Source: Butyrivibrio sp. INlla21 | Lineage (GTDB): Bacteria > Bacillota > Clostridia > Lachnospirales > Lachnospiraceae | NCBI RefSeq assembly: GCF_900116875.1 | Contig: NZ_FPCC01000015.1 | Coordinates: 18,661-82,660 of the forward strand | Reading direction: 5' to 3' | DNA length: 64,000 nucleotides | Part shown: piece by piece, positions 8,317-19,071 of the stretch | Position numbering within the stretch: the first letter of the stretch is position 1 | How the letters are laid out: each line of letters begins with the position of its first letter | The notes under the pieces: model-generated | What the model was told of the DNA's origin: nothing | What the model saw: only the letters and a program-made list of their open reading frames with translations | The model's database searches: none | Program-made: the position numbers and the translations under genes

Positions 8317-10558
8317 CAAATACTTCTTTTATCCTATCCGCAAGTCCCGTATATCTCTTAAGCTGCTGCTCGTTATCTACCATGTTCATGAGGGTAGCGC
8401 TGCTTCCGAGTATACATACCGTGCTCTTTGCTCTTGTAACCGCAGTATATAAAAGATTGCGATTTAAGAGCATCCTTGGTCCGCCAAGAATCGGCATAAT
8501 AACTGCCGGATATTCACTTCCTTGAGATTTATGAATTGTTATGGCATATGAAAGCTCGATCTCATCAAGCTCGGAAAATGGATATCTGACTCTCCTGTTC
8601 TCATCAAATTCCACAACAACATCCTGGGAATATTCATTTATCTCTTTTACTATTCCCATATCGCCGTTAAAAACACCCATTCCCGAATCTATCGGAATAT
8701 TATATTTTCCGATAACTTCCCATTGGGCTTGGTAATTGTTCCTTATCTGCATGACCTTATCACCCTCTCTTATGAGCTGGTCACCGTAAGCATGCTCTTT
8801 TTTGGACGACTCCGGCGGATTTAGGTACTTCTGAAGCACCTGATTGAGCTGTATTGCTCCCAACGGACCTTTTTTCATGGGTGTAAGAACCTGTATGTCG
8901 AGCGGTCCGGCGTCGACGTAGCTCGGCAATTTATCTCTGATAAGCTGTATCATGTGCTTGTATATTACATCTGCGTCACTTCTTTCAAGGAAAAAGAAAT
9001 CTCGGCTCTTGTTATCCAAAACCGGTTTTTCTCCGTTGTGTATCCTGTGAGCATTCATGACAATATCGCTCTCTTCAGCCTGTCTGAAGATCTTTTTAAG
9101 ATATATGGTCGGAAATTCTCCGCTGCTAATAAGATCTCCAAGAATCTGACCGGGTCCGACGCTGGGAAGCTGCGAGCTGTCACCTACAAGTATTAGATGT
9201 ACGCCGGGTACCAGTGCTTTCAAAAGTGCGCAAAAGAGATGAGTGTCAACCATGGACATCTCATCAATTATGATCGCGTCTGCTTCAAGCGGGTTGTCCG
9301 AATTCTTTTCAAATCTTGATCCGCTATGCCTGTCATCGTCTTCTACCTGTCCTGACACTTCCAAAAGTCTATGGATCGTTCTGGCTTCATAGCCTGTCGC
9401 CTCGGTCATTCGTTTTGCCGCTCTACCCGTAGGCGCAGCAAGCATGATATCAAGTCCCTCGCTTGCATAGTAATTTATTATGGTATTTATCGTTGTTGTC
9501 TTTCCGGTTCCGGGGCCGCCCGTTATTATCACAACTCCGTTGGATATACTTTTTAATACGGCCTCTCTTTGCAGCTCATCAAGCTCGAGACCTTTTCTTT
9601 TTTCAATATCCAGAATGCGCTTTTTATATACTTCTTCCTCAGATGCGGTTACTTTCTCCGATATGTTAAGGTCATGAAGCATCACGGCGCATGCCTGCTC
9701 CTCATAGAAATAGCCTGAAGCATAGATATTCCGGTCATTTTTGCACACAAGCTTCTTATCCATTATTAGGTTATCTATCTGCATAGAGATAGAATCGGTA
9801 TCAATATAGTCTTCCGGACCGTTTCTCAAAAGCTGATCGGTCTTTGAAACAAGCTCTTCTCGCGGAAGATACGTGTTTCCATCCATTGAAGACTGCAAAA
9901 GAGTATAAAGAATACCGCTTCTTATGCGATATTCCGAATCCACTCGAATTCCCACTTTGCCTGCTATCTCATCAGCGATCTTAAAGCCGATTCCACTTAT
10001 GTCATCTGCAAGTCTATATGGATTCTCCTTTAATATTTCGTATATTCCGGTACCATATCTGTTGTATATCTTTACAGACATGGCATTACTGATCCCATAT
10101 TGCTGAAGGAATATCATAGCGTCACGCATTTCTCTCTTCTCAGCCATCTGCATCGCTATGTCTATTGCCTTTTTCTCGCTTATTCCCTTTACTTCAGCAA
10201 GTCTTTCGGGCTCATCTTCTATGATCCTAAATGTATCGTTTCCGAACTTCTTGACTATCCTAGCCGCAAGAGCCTCTCCGATTCCCCTGATCGCACCCGA
10301 TCCCAGATATCTTTGCATCGATACGGCGTCATCCGGAATAGAAATTTTGTAATGCTCTGATTTCAGCTGATGTCCATAGACGGGATGATCGACAAAAGTA
10401 CCGGTTATCTCAAGGGTATCTCCTATATCGACATCCTTAAAATTACCGGTGCAGGTGAGTTCATCATCCTCTGTGACAAGATTGAGTACCGCGTAGCCGT
10501 TTTCCTCGTTCTTATATATAAAATGTTCTACATAACCTTTTATTGTTTCGTTTTCCAT
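8300..10558 (-). CDS. recD2: ATP-dependent 5'-3' DNA helicase RecD2
   Basis: Superfamily 1B helicase of the RecD2 type (no RecBC partner), acting in DNA repair and replication-fork maintenance. After an OB-like N-terminal domain (GYVEHFIYKNEENGYAVL) there are helix-hairpin-helix repeats (LGSGAIRGIGEALAARIVKKFG), then Walker A GGPGTGKTTT near residue 345, DEMSMVD near 440, QLPSVGPG, and the C-terminal ITIHKSQGSEYPAVI and LYTAVTRAK motifs. About 752 aa. The ATG at 10558 is chosen because the family begins at MENETIKGYV; the longer frame starts at a TTG within the promoter region. No SD is visible before this ATG (see promoter entry). Ends overlapping comFC. Confidence 0.94.
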   Translation of the reverse strand: MENETIKGYVEHFIYKNEENGYAVLNLVTEDDELTCTGNFKDVDIGDTLEITGTFVDHPVYGHQLKSEHYKISIPDDAVSMQRYLGSGAIRGIGEALAARIVKKFGNDTFRIIEDEPERLAEVKGISEKKAIDIAMQMAEKREMRDAMIFLQQYGISNAMSVKIYNRYGTGIYEILKENPYRLADDISGIGFKIADEIAGKVGIRVDSEYRIRSGILYTLLQSSMDGNTYLPREELVSKTDQLLRNGPEDYIDTDSISMQIDNLIMDKKLVCKNDRNIYASGYFYEEQACAVMLHDLNISEKVTASEEEVYKKRILDIEKRKGLELDELQREAVLKSISNGVVIITGGPGTGKTTTINTIINYYASEGLDIMLAAPTGRAAKRMTEATGYEARTIHRLLEVSGQVEDDDRHSGSRFEKNSDNPLEADAIIIDEMSMVDTHLFCALLKALVPGVHLILVGDSSQLPSVGPGQILGDLISSGEFPTIYLKKIFRQAEESDIVMNAHRIHNGEKPVLDNKSRDFFFLERSDADVIYKHMIQLIRDKLPSYVDAGPLDIQVLTPMKKGPLGAIQLNQVLQKYLNPPESSKKEHAYGDQLIREGDKVMQIRNNYQAQWEVIGKYNIPIDSGMGVFNGDMGIVKEINEYSQDVVVEFDENRRVRYPFSELDEIELSYAITIHKSQGSEYPAVIMPILGGPRMLLNRNLLYTAVTRAKSTVCILGSSATLMNMVDNEQQLKRYTGLADRIKEVFDVDRE

Positions 10559-10560
10559 AG

Positions 10561-10593
10561 TGAATATAGTATAGCACAATAAAAAGCGCTCAA
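10561..10593 (-). promoter_or_regulatory. Candidate recD2 promoter, possibly giving a leaderless mRNA
   Basis: On the minus strand a TATACT hexamer (10568-10573) and an overlapping TATATT (10563-10568) lie 5-15 bases before the recD2 ATG, and TTGAGC (10588-10593) in the terminator stem could act as -35 (19-base spacer to TATATT). There is no Shine-Dalgarno sequence between them and the ATG. Transcription would begin at or within a few bases of the start codon. Spacing is not ideal, so this is a candidate only. Confidence 0.4.
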
Positions 10594-10621
10594 TTCTTAA
10601 GTTTTCTTAAGAATTGAGCGC
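10579..10621 (-). terminator. Strong rho-independent terminator of the flagellar rod operon
   Basis: Perfect 16-bp inverted repeat, arms GCGCTCAATTCTTAAG (10586-10601) and CTTAAGAATTGAGCGC (10606-10621), with a 4-base loop, followed on the minus strand by TTTTTAT. It ends the mbl-flgF-flgG-rod-binding unit just upstream of recD2. Confidence 0.9.
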
Positions 10622-10635
10622 CTAAATTTTAGGCT

Positions 10636-11031
10636 TTATTCGTCCTTTTTCTCGGGAGCATTCGGGATGTCGTAATTGCGTTTTAGATTCTCATAAAGCA
10701 TCTTGGCAAAACCATTACTCTGAGAATCTACAGAATCGGCACATATATCCTGAAGGGTCTGATCTTTAAAGAAATTGACCAGTGTATTTGTGGATCTGTC
10801 CTGTGTTTCCGGTTTAAGTGCATCTACCGACTTCTGCATCTCTTTGTACATCTGCTCAAGGAAATATGCTTCAAATCCTTTACATGCTGCCCAGAGCTCT
10901 TCGTCTGTCGACTCCTTGGATGTAGATGAAATCTTGTTCTGAAGCATCGATGCGGAAGCATTCTTGCTTTCCTGCATTGCATATTCAGTTATAGCAGTGG
11001 CATTGAGCCCCTTAATATCAAATCCTGCCAT
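10636..11031 (-). CDS. flgJ: Flagellar rod-binding protein (FlgJ N-terminal type)
   Basis: 131 aa protein equal to the rod-binding domain of FlgJ, without the C-terminal muramidase found in enterobacteria; stand-alone rod-binding proteins are usual in Bacillota. Diagnostic stretch: DEELWAACKGFEAYFLEQMYKEMQKSV followed by FKDQTLQDICADSVDSQSNGFAKMLYENL. It lies 14 bases after flgG and just before a strong terminator, so it closes the operon. It should act as rod cap or scaffold during axial rod assembly across the wall. Confidence 0.9.
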   Translation of the reverse strand: MAGFDIKGLNATAITEYAMQESKNASASMLQNKISSTSKESTDEELWAACKGFEAYFLEQMYKEMQKSVDALKPETQDRSTNTLVNFFKDQTLQDICADSVDSQSNGFAKMLYENLKRNYDIPNAPEKKDE

Positions 11032-11045
11032 ATCTATTCCTCATC

Positions 11046-11879
11046 TTACCTCTTAAGGCCGTTAGCTGTCTGCATCATCTCGTCGGTTGTCTGGATTGCT
11101 GTTGAGTTCATTTCATATGCTCTCTGTGCAACGATAAGATTAACCATCTCGGTTGCCACATTAACGTTTGATCCTTCAAGATATCCCTGAACGATCTCAC
11201 TTCTCTTCATCTCGGCATCGCCTTCAAGCTCTGAAATAGGCTCTCCGCTTGCTGCAGTCTCCTGCCATGCTGCGCTTCCGACTCTCTCAAGTCCTTCTCT
11301 GTTTCTGAACTGCCAAAGTCCGATCTGAGCATCGCCTACCTGCTGAGGAACGCCTTCCTCATCGGGATAATATATTCTGCCGTCACCGCCGATCGTAATA
11401 CGGCTCGCAACTGCATTGTTTTCAACAAGAATAGGATTTAAATTCGCATCAAGAACAGGGTTTCCTTCTGCTGTTGTAAGCTCAAGAACATTACCGCCTG
11501 TCTCCTGGAGCGCCCATGTGAAGTTACCGTTTCTGGTATACTGCACTGTCTCTCCATCTGCTGCCATGTAAGCAAAGAAACCGTCTCCGCTTATGGCAAG
11601 AGCAGCCGGATTGTCACTGTTCTGGAAAGAACCCTGTGAAAAGAACTGATTTATTGTTGAAGTACGAACACCAAGTCCAACCTGTGAATTGGTTGGCTTA
11701 GGCGCACCGTTAGCTGTCGTAGTTACAGTTTGCAGCTCCTGATATAAAAGGGATTTAAACTGTGCTCCCTGTGCCTTGTAGCCTACTGTATTAACATTTG
11801 CCAAGTTGTTGGAAATGGTATCTACATTAGTCTGCTGAGCATTCATTCCTGTTGCTGCTGACCATAAACTTCTAACCAT
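11046..11879 (-). CDS. flgG: Flagellar distal rod protein FlgG
   Basis: 277 aa axial rod protein. N-terminal MVRSLWSAATGMNAQQTNVDTISNNLANVNTVGYKA is the conserved flagellar axial-protein start; the central FlgE/F/G-like domain has GDGFFAYMAADG and YTRNGNFTW; the C-terminus ends with YLEGSNVNVATEMVNLIVAQRAYEMNSTAIQTTDEMMQTANGLKR, the typical FlgG tail. SD GGAGGTGACAC precedes the ATG. Corresponds by position to FlhP of Bacillus (mbl-flhO-flhP order). The 109 bases before it hold only AT-rich DNA and a weak GGTAA/TTACC inverted repeat. Confidence 0.95.
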   Translation of the reverse strand: MVRSLWSAATGMNAQQTNVDTISNNLANVNTVGYKAQGAQFKSLLYQELQTVTTTANGAPKPTNSQVGLGVRTSTINQFFSQGSFQNSDNPAALAISGDGFFAYMAADGETVQYTRNGNFTWALQETGGNVLELTTAEGNPVLDANLNPILVENNAVASRITIGGDGRIYYPDEEGVPQQVGDAQIGLWQFRNREGLERVGSAAWQETAASGEPISELEGDAEMKRSEIVQGYLEGSNVNVATEMVNLIVAQRAYEMNSTAIQTTDEMMQTANGLKR

Positions 11880-11988
11880 GTGTCACCTCCGATAATCAAG
11901 TTACCGTCCTCCGTGACTGGTAATTTTCATCTCTCTGACTATATATCGGCAAAAACCGAAAAAATAATTATAAAATTTTTATAAAATT

Positions 11989-12819
11989 TTATCCCATTCT
12001 TCCGAGCTGGTTAGCTGCGATATCAAGCGTATCATCTATTGTTGTGATAACTCTCTGGTTGGTATCGTAGTTTCTCTGCACTGCGATCATGTTGACCATC
12101 TCATCAACAACAGATACATTGGACTGCTCCAAAAATCCCGCATAAATCTGACCATTTGCCTCTACGGGAGCGGTTCCTTCTATAGGAATAAACATATTCT
12201 CGCCGTAATGCTCCAGATTGTTATAAGCAATCCTTCCATCGGGATGTATTGTCTTTTCAAAATCAAAAAGACCTATTCTCGCAACTACATCTCCGTCCTG
12301 AATAACATCTCCCAATGTGTTGATCTCTACGGGAAGATTGGGATCGATCTCTATATGTCCGCCATCCTGTGAAAGAACGAAGTCACCGTCCTGTGTAACA
12401 AGGGCGCCGTCTGCGGTAAGTGTGAAGTTACCGTCTCTTGTGTACATAATATCCGTCTGACTCGGAACATCTCTTTCAATGTTCACGGCCTTATTGGTAT
12501 ATTCGATTCCAAAGAATCCGTATCCGCCGATAGCAAGATCAAACTTGTTGTTTGTCTCCTTCATCGGACCTTCCGACCAATCAACATAGCCTTCGCCAAT
12601 CTTAACACCGGGATTAATAATGCCCAGTCCACGAGCTGTGAACGGGGCATCAGTATAGTCTTTGATTTTGAGCGCAAGCTGATCACTGAAAGACTGTGCA
12701 GTTGCGCCTTCCTTTTTGTATCCGTTGGTATTGGCATTAGCAAGATTGTTGGTGAGCACATCCATTCTGTGCTGTTCATTGATCATTCCAGTGTAAGCTG
12801 TGTATAGACCTTTTACCAT
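11989..12819 (-). CDS. flgF: Flagellar hook-basal body rod protein (FlgF/FlhO type)
   Basis: 276 aa paralogue of FlgG: N-terminus MVKGLYTAYTGMINEQHRMDVLTNNLANANTNGYKKEG, a central domain with GGYGFFGIEY and MYTRDGNFTLTADG, and C-terminal GFLEQSNVSVVDEMVNMIAVQRNYDTNQRVITTIDDTLDIAANQLGR. It sits directly upstream of flgG and downstream of mbl, the position of flhO in Bacillus, so proximal-rod FlgF is the best call; the pair cannot be told apart from sequence alone with certainty. Confidence 0.9.
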   Translation of the reverse strand: MVKGLYTAYTGMINEQHRMDVLTNNLANANTNGYKKEGATAQSFSDQLALKIKDYTDAPFTARGLGIINPGVKIGEGYVDWSEGPMKETNNKFDLAIGGYGFFGIEYTNKAVNIERDVPSQTDIMYTRDGNFTLTADGALVTQDGDFVLSQDGGHIEIDPNLPVEINTLGDVIQDGDVVARIGLFDFEKTIHPDGRIAYNNLEHYGENMFIPIEGTAPVEANGQIYAGFLEQSNVSVVDEMVNMIAVQRNYDTNQRVITTIDDTLDIAANQLGRMG

Positions 12820-12884
12820 ACAATTTCACCTCATACCGTCCTGGTCTTACTATCCATTCAATCCATGAACGGCGCTATAGTTTT

Positions 12885-13877
12885 TTAATCCTGACGATAG
12901 CCAACGATGAATTCCACATAACGTCCGGTTCCGATAGCAACCGCTGTCATGGGATCCTCTGCTGTCATTGTGTTGATTCCTGTCTTGGAATATATAAGTT
13001 CCTCAAGTCCGCGAAGAAGTGCTCCGCCTCCTGTAAGTACGATTCCTCTGTCTGCGATATCCGCAGCAAGCTCCGGAGGAGTGTTCTCAAGTACACTGTG
13101 AATAGCCTCAATAATCTGAGATGTAGGCTCTCTGAGCGCCTCCTCAGTCTCCTCTGAAGATACTCTTACAGTCTTGGGAAGACCTGTTACAAGGTTTCTT
13201 CCTCTTACATCCATATAATCGTCCTCAGCTCTCGGATAAGCCGAACCGATCTTGATCTTGATATCCTCGGCTGTTCTATCACCGATAAGAAGATTGTGCT
13301 TCTTTCTCATGTAACGAACAATTGCCTCATCAAAGTCATCTCCGGCAACCTTAACGGAAGTGCTGACAACTGTTCCGCCAAGTGAGATAACCGCGATATC
13401 TGAAGTACCACCACCGATATCTACTATCATATTACCGCAGGGCTTAGTGATGTCGATTCCGGCACCGATGGCAGCCGCGATAGGCTCCTCGATAGTCTTA
13501 ACATCCCTTGCTCCGCAAAGTCTTGTAGCATCTTCAACAGCCTTCTTCTCAACTTCTGTTGCTCCACTGGGAACACAAACCGCAATAAAAGGCTTTCTGT
13601 GAATTCTTTTTCCTATTGCTTTCTTGATGAAATATCTCATCATCTGCTCAGTTATCTTATAGTTAGAAATAACTCCCTGACGAAGCGGTCTTACCGCAAC
13701 GATATTGCCGGGTGTACGTCCAAGCATAAGTCTCGCATCCTCACCGATTGCCTTGATCTCCTCGGTGTCTCTGTCGTAAGCCACAACTGATGGCTCTTTA
13801 AGAACAACTCCCTTTCCTCTTATATACACAAGAACAGACGCTGTTCCCAAATCAATTCCTATATCTGCATACTGCAT
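12885..13877 (-). CDS. mbl: Actin-like rod-shape protein (Mbl/MreB family)
   Basis: Bacterial actin that organises peptidoglycan synthesis beneath the membrane. ATP-fold motifs are visible: phosphate-1 IGIDLGTASVLVY at the N-terminus, VCVPSGATEVEKKAVEDA, phosphate-2 MIVDIGGGTSDIAVISLGG near residue 155, and the adenosine motif GIVLTGGGALLRGLEELI near 285. Start set at the ATG at 13877 (MQYADIGIDLG) because AAAGGGG lies 11 bases upstream; the longer frame would begin within that SD. The neighbours flgF-flgG match the Bacillus mbl locus, favouring Mbl over MreB. Confidence 0.93.
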   Translation of the reverse strand: MQYADIGIDLGTASVLVYIRGKGVVLKEPSVVAYDRDTEEIKAIGEDARLMLGRTPGNIVAVRPLRQGVISNYKITEQMMRYFIKKAIGKRIHRKPFIAVCVPSGATEVEKKAVEDATRLCGARDVKTIEEPIAAAIGAGIDITKPCGNMIVDIGGGTSDIAVISLGGTVVSTSVKVAGDDFDEAIVRYMRKKHNLLIGDRTAEDIKIKIGSAYPRAEDDYMDVRGRNLVTGLPKTVRVSSEETEEALREPTSQIIEAIHSVLENTPPELAADIADRGIVLTGGGALLRGLEELIYSKTGINTMTAEDPMTAVAIGTGRYVEFIVGYRQD

Positions 13878-13965
13878 AATCCTAGAATCCCCTTTCAAAA
13901 ACTGTGTAGCATTTATTTCAGCGCATAAATGCGGATATTAATATAGTGATTATAATTTCACTGCC

Positions 13966-13994
13966 ATTATAAACCAAAACAGCCAGTTTTAAAA
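13966..13994 (-). promoter_or_regulatory. Candidate promoter for mbl-flg operon
   Basis: Minus-strand TATAAT (13966-13971) preceded by a 17-base spacer and a poor -35 TTTTAA (13989-13994). The -10 is a perfect match, about 90 bases upstream of mbl. A second AT-rich -10-like element lies at about 13950. No convincing terminator is visible between uvrA (ends 14041) and this site, so read-through is possible. Confidence 0.45.
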
Positions 13995-14040
13995 GGGGCT
14001 ATGCACTTTTATATATTATCGGCATGTTTTCAACATGTCT

Positions 14041-16935
14041 TTACTTCAGCATTTTCTTGATATAAGCGCCTGTGTAAGACTTCTTACATTTTGCAACTTC
14101 CTCGGGTGTTCCGCACACAACAACGGTACCTCCCTTTGATCCTCCTTCGGGTCCCATATCGATAATATAATCTCCCGTTTTTATAACATCGAGATTGTGC
14201 TCGATAACGACAACCGTATTTCCTTGTTCAACAAGTTCGTGCATGATCTTTACAAGCTTTTGAACGTCGGCAAAATGAAGTCCTGTCGTCGGCTCATCAA
14301 GAATATAGACCGTTTTTCCGGTGCTGACTTTACTTAGCTCGGTCGCAAGTTTAATTCTCTGTGCCTCACCACCTGATAATTCCGTGCTGGGCTGACCAAG
14401 TTTAACATATCCAAGTCCTACATCATAAAGCGTCTGTATCTTACGCTTTATTGTCTTTACATTCTCAAAGAAGGTAAGTGCTTCTTCAACGGTCATATTG
14501 AGTACATCATAAATATTCTTGCCCTTGTATCTAACCTCCAAAGTCTCGTGGTTATATCTCTTACCTCCGCAAACTTCACAAGGTACATATACGTCGGGAA
14601 GGAAATGCATCTCGATCTTTATGATTCCGTCTCCTCCACAGGCTTCGCATCTTCCGCCTTTTACATTGAACGAGAATCTACCCTTCTTGTATCCTTTTGC
14701 CTTGGCATCGGGTGTTCCGGCAAAAAGATCTCTTATCATATCGAACACGCCCGTATATGTTGCGGGATTGGATCTGGGCGTTCTTCCGATCGGAGACTGA
14801 TCGATCGCGATCACCTTATCGACCTGCTCAATTCCCTCAATTGAGTCGTGCTTTCCGGGAATACATCTAGCCCTGTTAAGATCTCTTGCAAGGTGCTTAT
14901 AGAGGATTTCATTAACAAAAGAGCTCTTTCCCGATCCGGAAACTCCCGTAACTATAGTCATCACTCCGAGCGGAACATCTATATCTACGTTCTTAAGGTT
15001 ATTTTCTTTGGCGCCTTTTACTTTCAGCCATCCCTTAGGTTGTCTTCTCTCCTTCGGTACTTCTATCTTAAGTTTTCCCGAAAGATACTGACCTGTAATG
15101 GACTCTTTTACCTGCATGATCTCTTCTGCGGTTCCGACAGCAACAATCTTACCGCCTCTGGAGCCCGCCCCGGGACCTACATCCACAATGTAGTCAGCCG
15201 CTCTCATCGTATCCTCGTCATGCTCGACAACTATAAGTGTATTTCCAAGGTCTCTTAGATTCTTAAGAGTATTAAGCAGTTTATCATTGTCTCTTTGATG
15301 AAGTCCGATACTGGGCTCATCAAGGATATAGCATACTCCGCAAAGTCCCGATCCGATCTGAGTCGCAAGTCTGATTCTCTGCGCCTCACCACCCGAAAGT
15401 GTTCCCGTTGCTCTGGAAAGGGAAAGATAATCAAGACCTACATCCACAAGGAATCCGACCCTTGCCTTGATCTCTTTTAATATCTGTCCTCCGACCATAA
15501 GCTGGTGCTCGGAAAGCTGCATATTTTCTAGATACTTCTGAAGCTCGTCGATAGACATTGAAGTAATCTCGTAAATATTTTTCCCGTCTATAGTTACGGC
15601 GAGTGCTTCTTTCTTAAGTCTCTGACCGTGACATGTGGTACAAGGAGTTATTCTCATAAACTCCTCATACTCCGCTTTGGCTGTCTCTGAAAATGTTTCT
15701 CTGTATCTCTGCTCAACATTTCTTATAAGTCCATCAAAAAGAATAGGATAATCACCCTCTCCTCTTGAGCCCTTGTAATGTACATTGACAGTCTTATCCG
15801 CTCCGTATATGAGCATGTGTCTTACTTTCTCGGGAAGATCTTGATATGGCGTGTCGAGACTGAACTTATAAGCCTTGGCCAGTGCCTTTAGTGTAGCGTT
15901 AGAAAAGCTGCCTTCTTTGTTGGAAGACTGCCATCCCATTACCACGATACATCCGTCATTAAGCGAAAGCGACTTATCGGGAATCATAAGATCTTCATCA
16001 AATTCCATCTTGTATCCGAGACCTGCGCAGTCGGGACATGCACCGAAAGGATTATTGAAAGAAAAGCTTCTTGGTTCGATCTCCGCTATACTGATACCAC
16101 AATCGGGGCAGGCAAAGTTCTGGCTAAAACTAAGCTCTTTTCCTCCAAGAACATCAACCGTAAGAAGTCCATCGGCAAGCCCCAGTGCACTCTCAACGGA
16201 GTCTGTAAGCCTGCTCCTAAGGCTGTCACTGTCCTCATGAACGACAATTCTGTCGACTATTATCTCTATGTTGTGCTTAATATTCTTATCAAGCTTGATC
16301 TCTTCATCGGTAAGGTCATATTGACTTCCGTCAATCCTGGCTCTTACATATCCGGCACGGATCGCTCTGTCGAGTGTCTTGGCATGCTCGCCCTTCTTGC
16401 CTCTTACAACGGGAGCAAGAATCTGTATCTTTGTTCCCTCACCCAGTGCAAGAATATGATCGCACATCTCATCCACGGTCTGCCTTCTGATCTCTCGTCC
16501 ACAGTTCGGGCAATGCGGTATTCCTATCCTCGCATAAAGAAGTCTGAAGTGATCATAGATCTCAGTAACCGTACCGACAGTTGATCTTGGGTTTTTGTTG
16601 GTCGATTTCTGATCTATTGATATGGTAGGAGAAAGTCCCTCTATTCTCTCAACGTTGGGCTTATCCATCTGTCCGAGGAACATTCTCGCATATGAAGAAA
16701 GAGATTCCATGTATCTTCTCTGTCCTTCTGCAAAAATGGTATCAAAAGCAAGAGATGACTTACCCGATCCCGAAAGTCCCGTAAATACCGTAAGAGTCTC
16801 TCTGGGAATCTTAACACTTACGTGTTTAAGGTTATGCTCATCAGCACCTCTTACCCTGATATAGTCATGTATATCTGAGGGAAGTATTCTCTTGGTCGTT
16901 GTATTTTTTTTGGTCATTCTGTTGTTATCAGACAT
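14041..16935 (-). CDS. uvrA: Excinuclease ABC subunit UvrA
   Basis: Damage-recognition ATPase of nucleotide excision repair, 964 aa. Two ABC modules: Walker [15 protein letters not shown] near residue 55 and [15 protein letters not shown] near 665; signatures [19 protein letters not shown] and [17 protein letters not shown]; Walker [12 protein letters not shown] and [11 protein letters not shown]. Zinc modules [15 protein letters not shown]...CPDC and CEACGGDG...CEVCGG are present, including the C-terminal one that contacts DNA. Follows uvrB by 47 bases with no terminator, so it shares the SOS-type promoter at 19035. Confidence 0.98.
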   Translation of the reverse strand: MSDNNRMTKKNTTTKRILPSDIHDYIRVRGADEHNLKHVSVKIPRETLTVFTGLSGSGKSSLAFDTIFAEGQRRYMESLSSYARMFLGQMDKPNVERIEGLSPTISIDQKSTNKNPRSTVGTVTEIYDHFRLLYARIGIPHCPNCGREIRRQTVDEMCDHILALGEGTKIQILAPVVRGKKGEHAKTLDRAIRAGYVRARIDGSQYDLTDEEIKLDKNIKHNIEIIVDRIVVHEDSDSLRSRLTDSVESALGLADGLLTVDVLGGKELSFSQNFACPDCGISIAEIEPRSFSFNNPFGACPDCAGLGYKMEFDEDLMIPDKSLSLNDGCIVVMGWQSSNKEGSFSNATLKALAKAYKFSLDTPYQDLPEKVRHMLIYGADKTVNVHYKGSRGEGDYPILFDGLIRNVEQRYRETFSETAKAEYEEFMRITPCTTCHGQRLKKEALAVTIDGKNIYEITSMSIDELQKYLENMQLSEHQLMVGGQILKEIKARVGFLVDVGLDYLSLSRATGTLSGGEAQRIRLATQIGSGLCGVCYILDEPSIGLHQRDNDKLLNTLKNLRDLGNTLIVVEHDEDTMRAADYIVDVGPGAGSRGGKIVAVGTAEEIMQVKESITGQYLSGKLKIEVPKERRQPKGWLKVKGAKENNLKNVDIDVPLGVMTIVTGVSGSGKSSFVNEILYKHLARDLNRARCIPGKHDSIEGIEQVDKVIAIDQSPIGRTPRSNPATYTGVFDMIRDLFAGTPDAKAKGYKKGRFSFNVKGGRCEACGGDGIIKIEMHFLPDVYVPCEVCGGKRYNHETLEVRYKGKNIYDVLNMTVEEALTFFENVKTIKRKIQTLYDVGLGYVKLGQPSTELSGGEAQRIKLATELSKVSTGKTVYILDEPTTGLHFADVQKLVKIMHELVEQGNTVVVIEHNLDVIKTGDYIIDMGPEGGSKGGTVVVCGTPEEVAKCKKSYTGAYIKKMLK

Positions 16936-16982
16936 ATATTCTCCGATCTTGGCACTTTATCATATTTCAGGTAGCCAATGAT

Positions 16983-18974
16983 TCATTTGCCCTCTGTGAG
17001 GTCGTTGTATATTTTCTTTAGATTTATCATCTCATCACGAAGCGTCGCTGCAGTCTCGAAATCAAGCTCCGTAGCCGCACGTTTCATCTTCTTCTGTATC
17101 TGAGCTATAAGCTTCTCAAGTTCTTCCTTATCCATTGATTCGGGATCTTTCTCAAACTTGACCTCTTCCTTGGCGATAGCCTTGGTAACGGCAATAAGGT
17201 CTCTTACTGCCTTCTTGATAGTCTGAGGAGTAATGCCGTGCTCCTCATTGTATTTCTCCTGAAGAGCTCTACGCCTTCTCGTTTCATCAATAGCCTTCTT
17301 CATGGAATCCGTCATGTTATCGGCGTACATGATTACGCGTCCCTCTGCATTTCTCGCAGCACGTCCTATCGTCTGGATAAGAGAAGTCTCCGAACGAAGG
17401 AAACCTTCCTTATCGGCGTCAATTATAGCAACCAGCGATATCTCCGGAATATCAAGTCCCTCTCTGAGAAGATTGATACCTACCAGAACATCAAACACAT
17501 CAAGTCTCATATCCCTGATAATCTCCGCTCTTTCAAGCGTATCAATATCCGAATGGAGATACTTGACTCTTATACCGGATTCTGCAAGATATTCCGTAAG
17601 ATCCTCAGCCATCCGCTTGGTAAGCGTGGTGACAAGCACCTTGTTCTTTTTATCTATCTCGGTTCTTATCTCACCGATAAGATCATCAATCTGTCCCTCG
17701 ACAGGGCGAACCGAAATCTCAGGATCAAGAAGTCCGGTGGGTCTTATAACCTGCTCGGTCCTAAGAAGCTCGTGTTCCTCCTCATATTTACCGGGAGTTG
17801 CCGAACAAAAGAGCATCTGATCTATATGCGATTCAAACTCCTCGAAATTAAGCGGTCTGTTATCAAGCGCAGAAGGCAGTCTGAATCCGTAATCAACAAG
17901 AGTAAGCTTTCTGCTCCTATCGCCGTGATACATCGCTCCGATCTGCGGTATCGTCATATGTGACTCATCGATTATTATAAGAAAATCCCTGTCAAAGAAG
18001 TCCAAAAGAGTGAGCGGAGGCTCTCCCGGTTTCATAAAATTAAGATGTCTTGAATAATTCTCTATTCCGGAGCAAAAACCCGTTTCTCTGAGCATCTCTA
18101 CGTCAAAATTGGTTCTCTCGGATATCCTCTGAGCTTCAATAAGTCTATCCTCACCCTTAAAGAACTTGATCTGCTCCTCGAGCTCTTTCTCAATATTGTC
18201 GCAAGCCGCATTGATCTTCTCCTGCGGAACAACGTAATGAGATGCGGGGTAGATCATAACATGGCTTAATTCGCTTCTGACCTTGGCGGTCACAGGCTCT
18301 ATCTCCGTGATCCTGTCTATCTCGTCTCCGAAGAACTCAACTCTGATAAGATAGTCATCTGCATTGGCAGGAAATATCTCAATCGTATCTCCTCTGACTC
18401 TGAAGTTACATCTTCCGAGCTCCATGTCATTTCTGTTGTACTGAATGGCCACAAGCTCTTTGATCGTTTCATCTCTGTCTTTCTGCATGCCCGGACGCAG
18501 AGAAATAGACATCCCCTTGAACTCATCCGGACTTCCCAGTCCATAAATACAGGAAACACTGGCTACTACGATGACATCATTCCTCTCTGAAAGAGAAGCT
18601 GTCGCAGACAGTCTGAGCTTATCTATCTCATCATTTATCGAAGAATCCTTGGCTATATATGTATCAGTCTGAGGAACATATGCCTCCGGCTGATAATAAT
18701 CATAGTAAGACACAAAGTACTCAACGGCGTTTTCCGGAAAAAATTCTTTCATCTCGCCATATAACTGACCGGCAAGTGTCTTGTTATGTGAAATGATAAG
18801 TGTGGGTTTATTCAGGGCCGCAATAACATTGGCCATGGTAAAAGTCTTACCGGAACCGGTAACTCCAAGCAAAGTCTCAAACTGGTTACCTTCACGGAAA
18901 CCCTTAACAAGATCCTCTATTGCCTTGGGCTGATCGCCGGTAGGCTTATAATCAGAATGTAGTTTGAAGTCCAT
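16983..18974 (-). CDS. uvrB: Excinuclease ABC subunit UvrB
   Basis: Helicase-like damage-verification subunit, 663 aa. Walker [15 protein letters not shown] near residue 40, the beta-hairpin region [18 protein letters not shown], the DESH-box [12 protein letters not shown] near 340, helicase motifs [18 protein letters not shown] and QTIGRAARN, and a C-terminal UVR domain ([32 protein letters not shown]) for UvrC contact. First gene of uvrB-uvrA; an SOS box and a good promoter precede it. Confidence 0.98.
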   Translation of the reverse strand: MDFKLHSDYKPTGDQPKAIEDLVKGFREGNQFETLLGVTGSGKTFTMANVIAALNKPTLIISHNKTLAGQLYGEMKEFFPENAVEYFVSYYDYYQPEAYVPQTDTYIAKDSSINDEIDKLRLSATASLSERNDVIVVASVSCIYGLGSPDEFKGMSISLRPGMQKDRDETIKELVAIQYNRNDMELGRCNFRVRGDTIEIFPANADDYLIRVEFFGDEIDRITEIEPVTAKVRSELSHVMIYPASHYVVPQEKINAACDNIEKELEEQIKFFKGEDRLIEAQRISERTNFDVEMLRETGFCSGIENYSRHLNFMKPGEPPLTLLDFFDRDFLIIIDESHMTIPQIGAMYHGDRSRKLTLVDYGFRLPSALDNRPLNFEEFESHIDQMLFCSATPGKYEEEHELLRTEQVIRPTGLLDPEISVRPVEGQIDDLIGEIRTEIDKKNKVLVTTLTKRMAEDLTEYLAESGIRVKYLHSDIDTLERAEIIRDMRLDVFDVLVGINLLREGLDIPEISLVAIIDADKEGFLRSETSLIQTIGRAARNAEGRVIMYADNMTDSMKKAIDETRRRRALQEKYNEEHGITPQTIKKAVRDLIAVTKAIAKEEVKFEKDPESMDKEELEKLIAQIQKKMKRAATELDFETAATLRDEMINLKKIYNDLTEGK

Positions 18975-19034
18975 TATTTCTTATAACCTCATCTTCTATG
19001 GATAGACCTGAAACAAGTACGGTATACCATTCGT

Positions 19035-19063
19035 AGTATATCATTACGAGTGATAACTGTCTA
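19035..19063 (-). promoter_or_regulatory. uvrBA promoter
   Basis: On the minus strand TAGACA (19058-19063), a 17-base spacer, then TATACT (19035-19040), about 60 bases upstream of the uvrB ATG. Good sigma-A match and ideal spacing. Confidence 0.75.
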
Positions 19064-19071
19064 TAAAAATC

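Noticed and set aside
11880..11988. Possible terminator between flgF and flgG
   Set aside because: Only a weak GGTAA/TTACC pairing and AT-rich sequence; no stem with T-run, and the genes form one operon.
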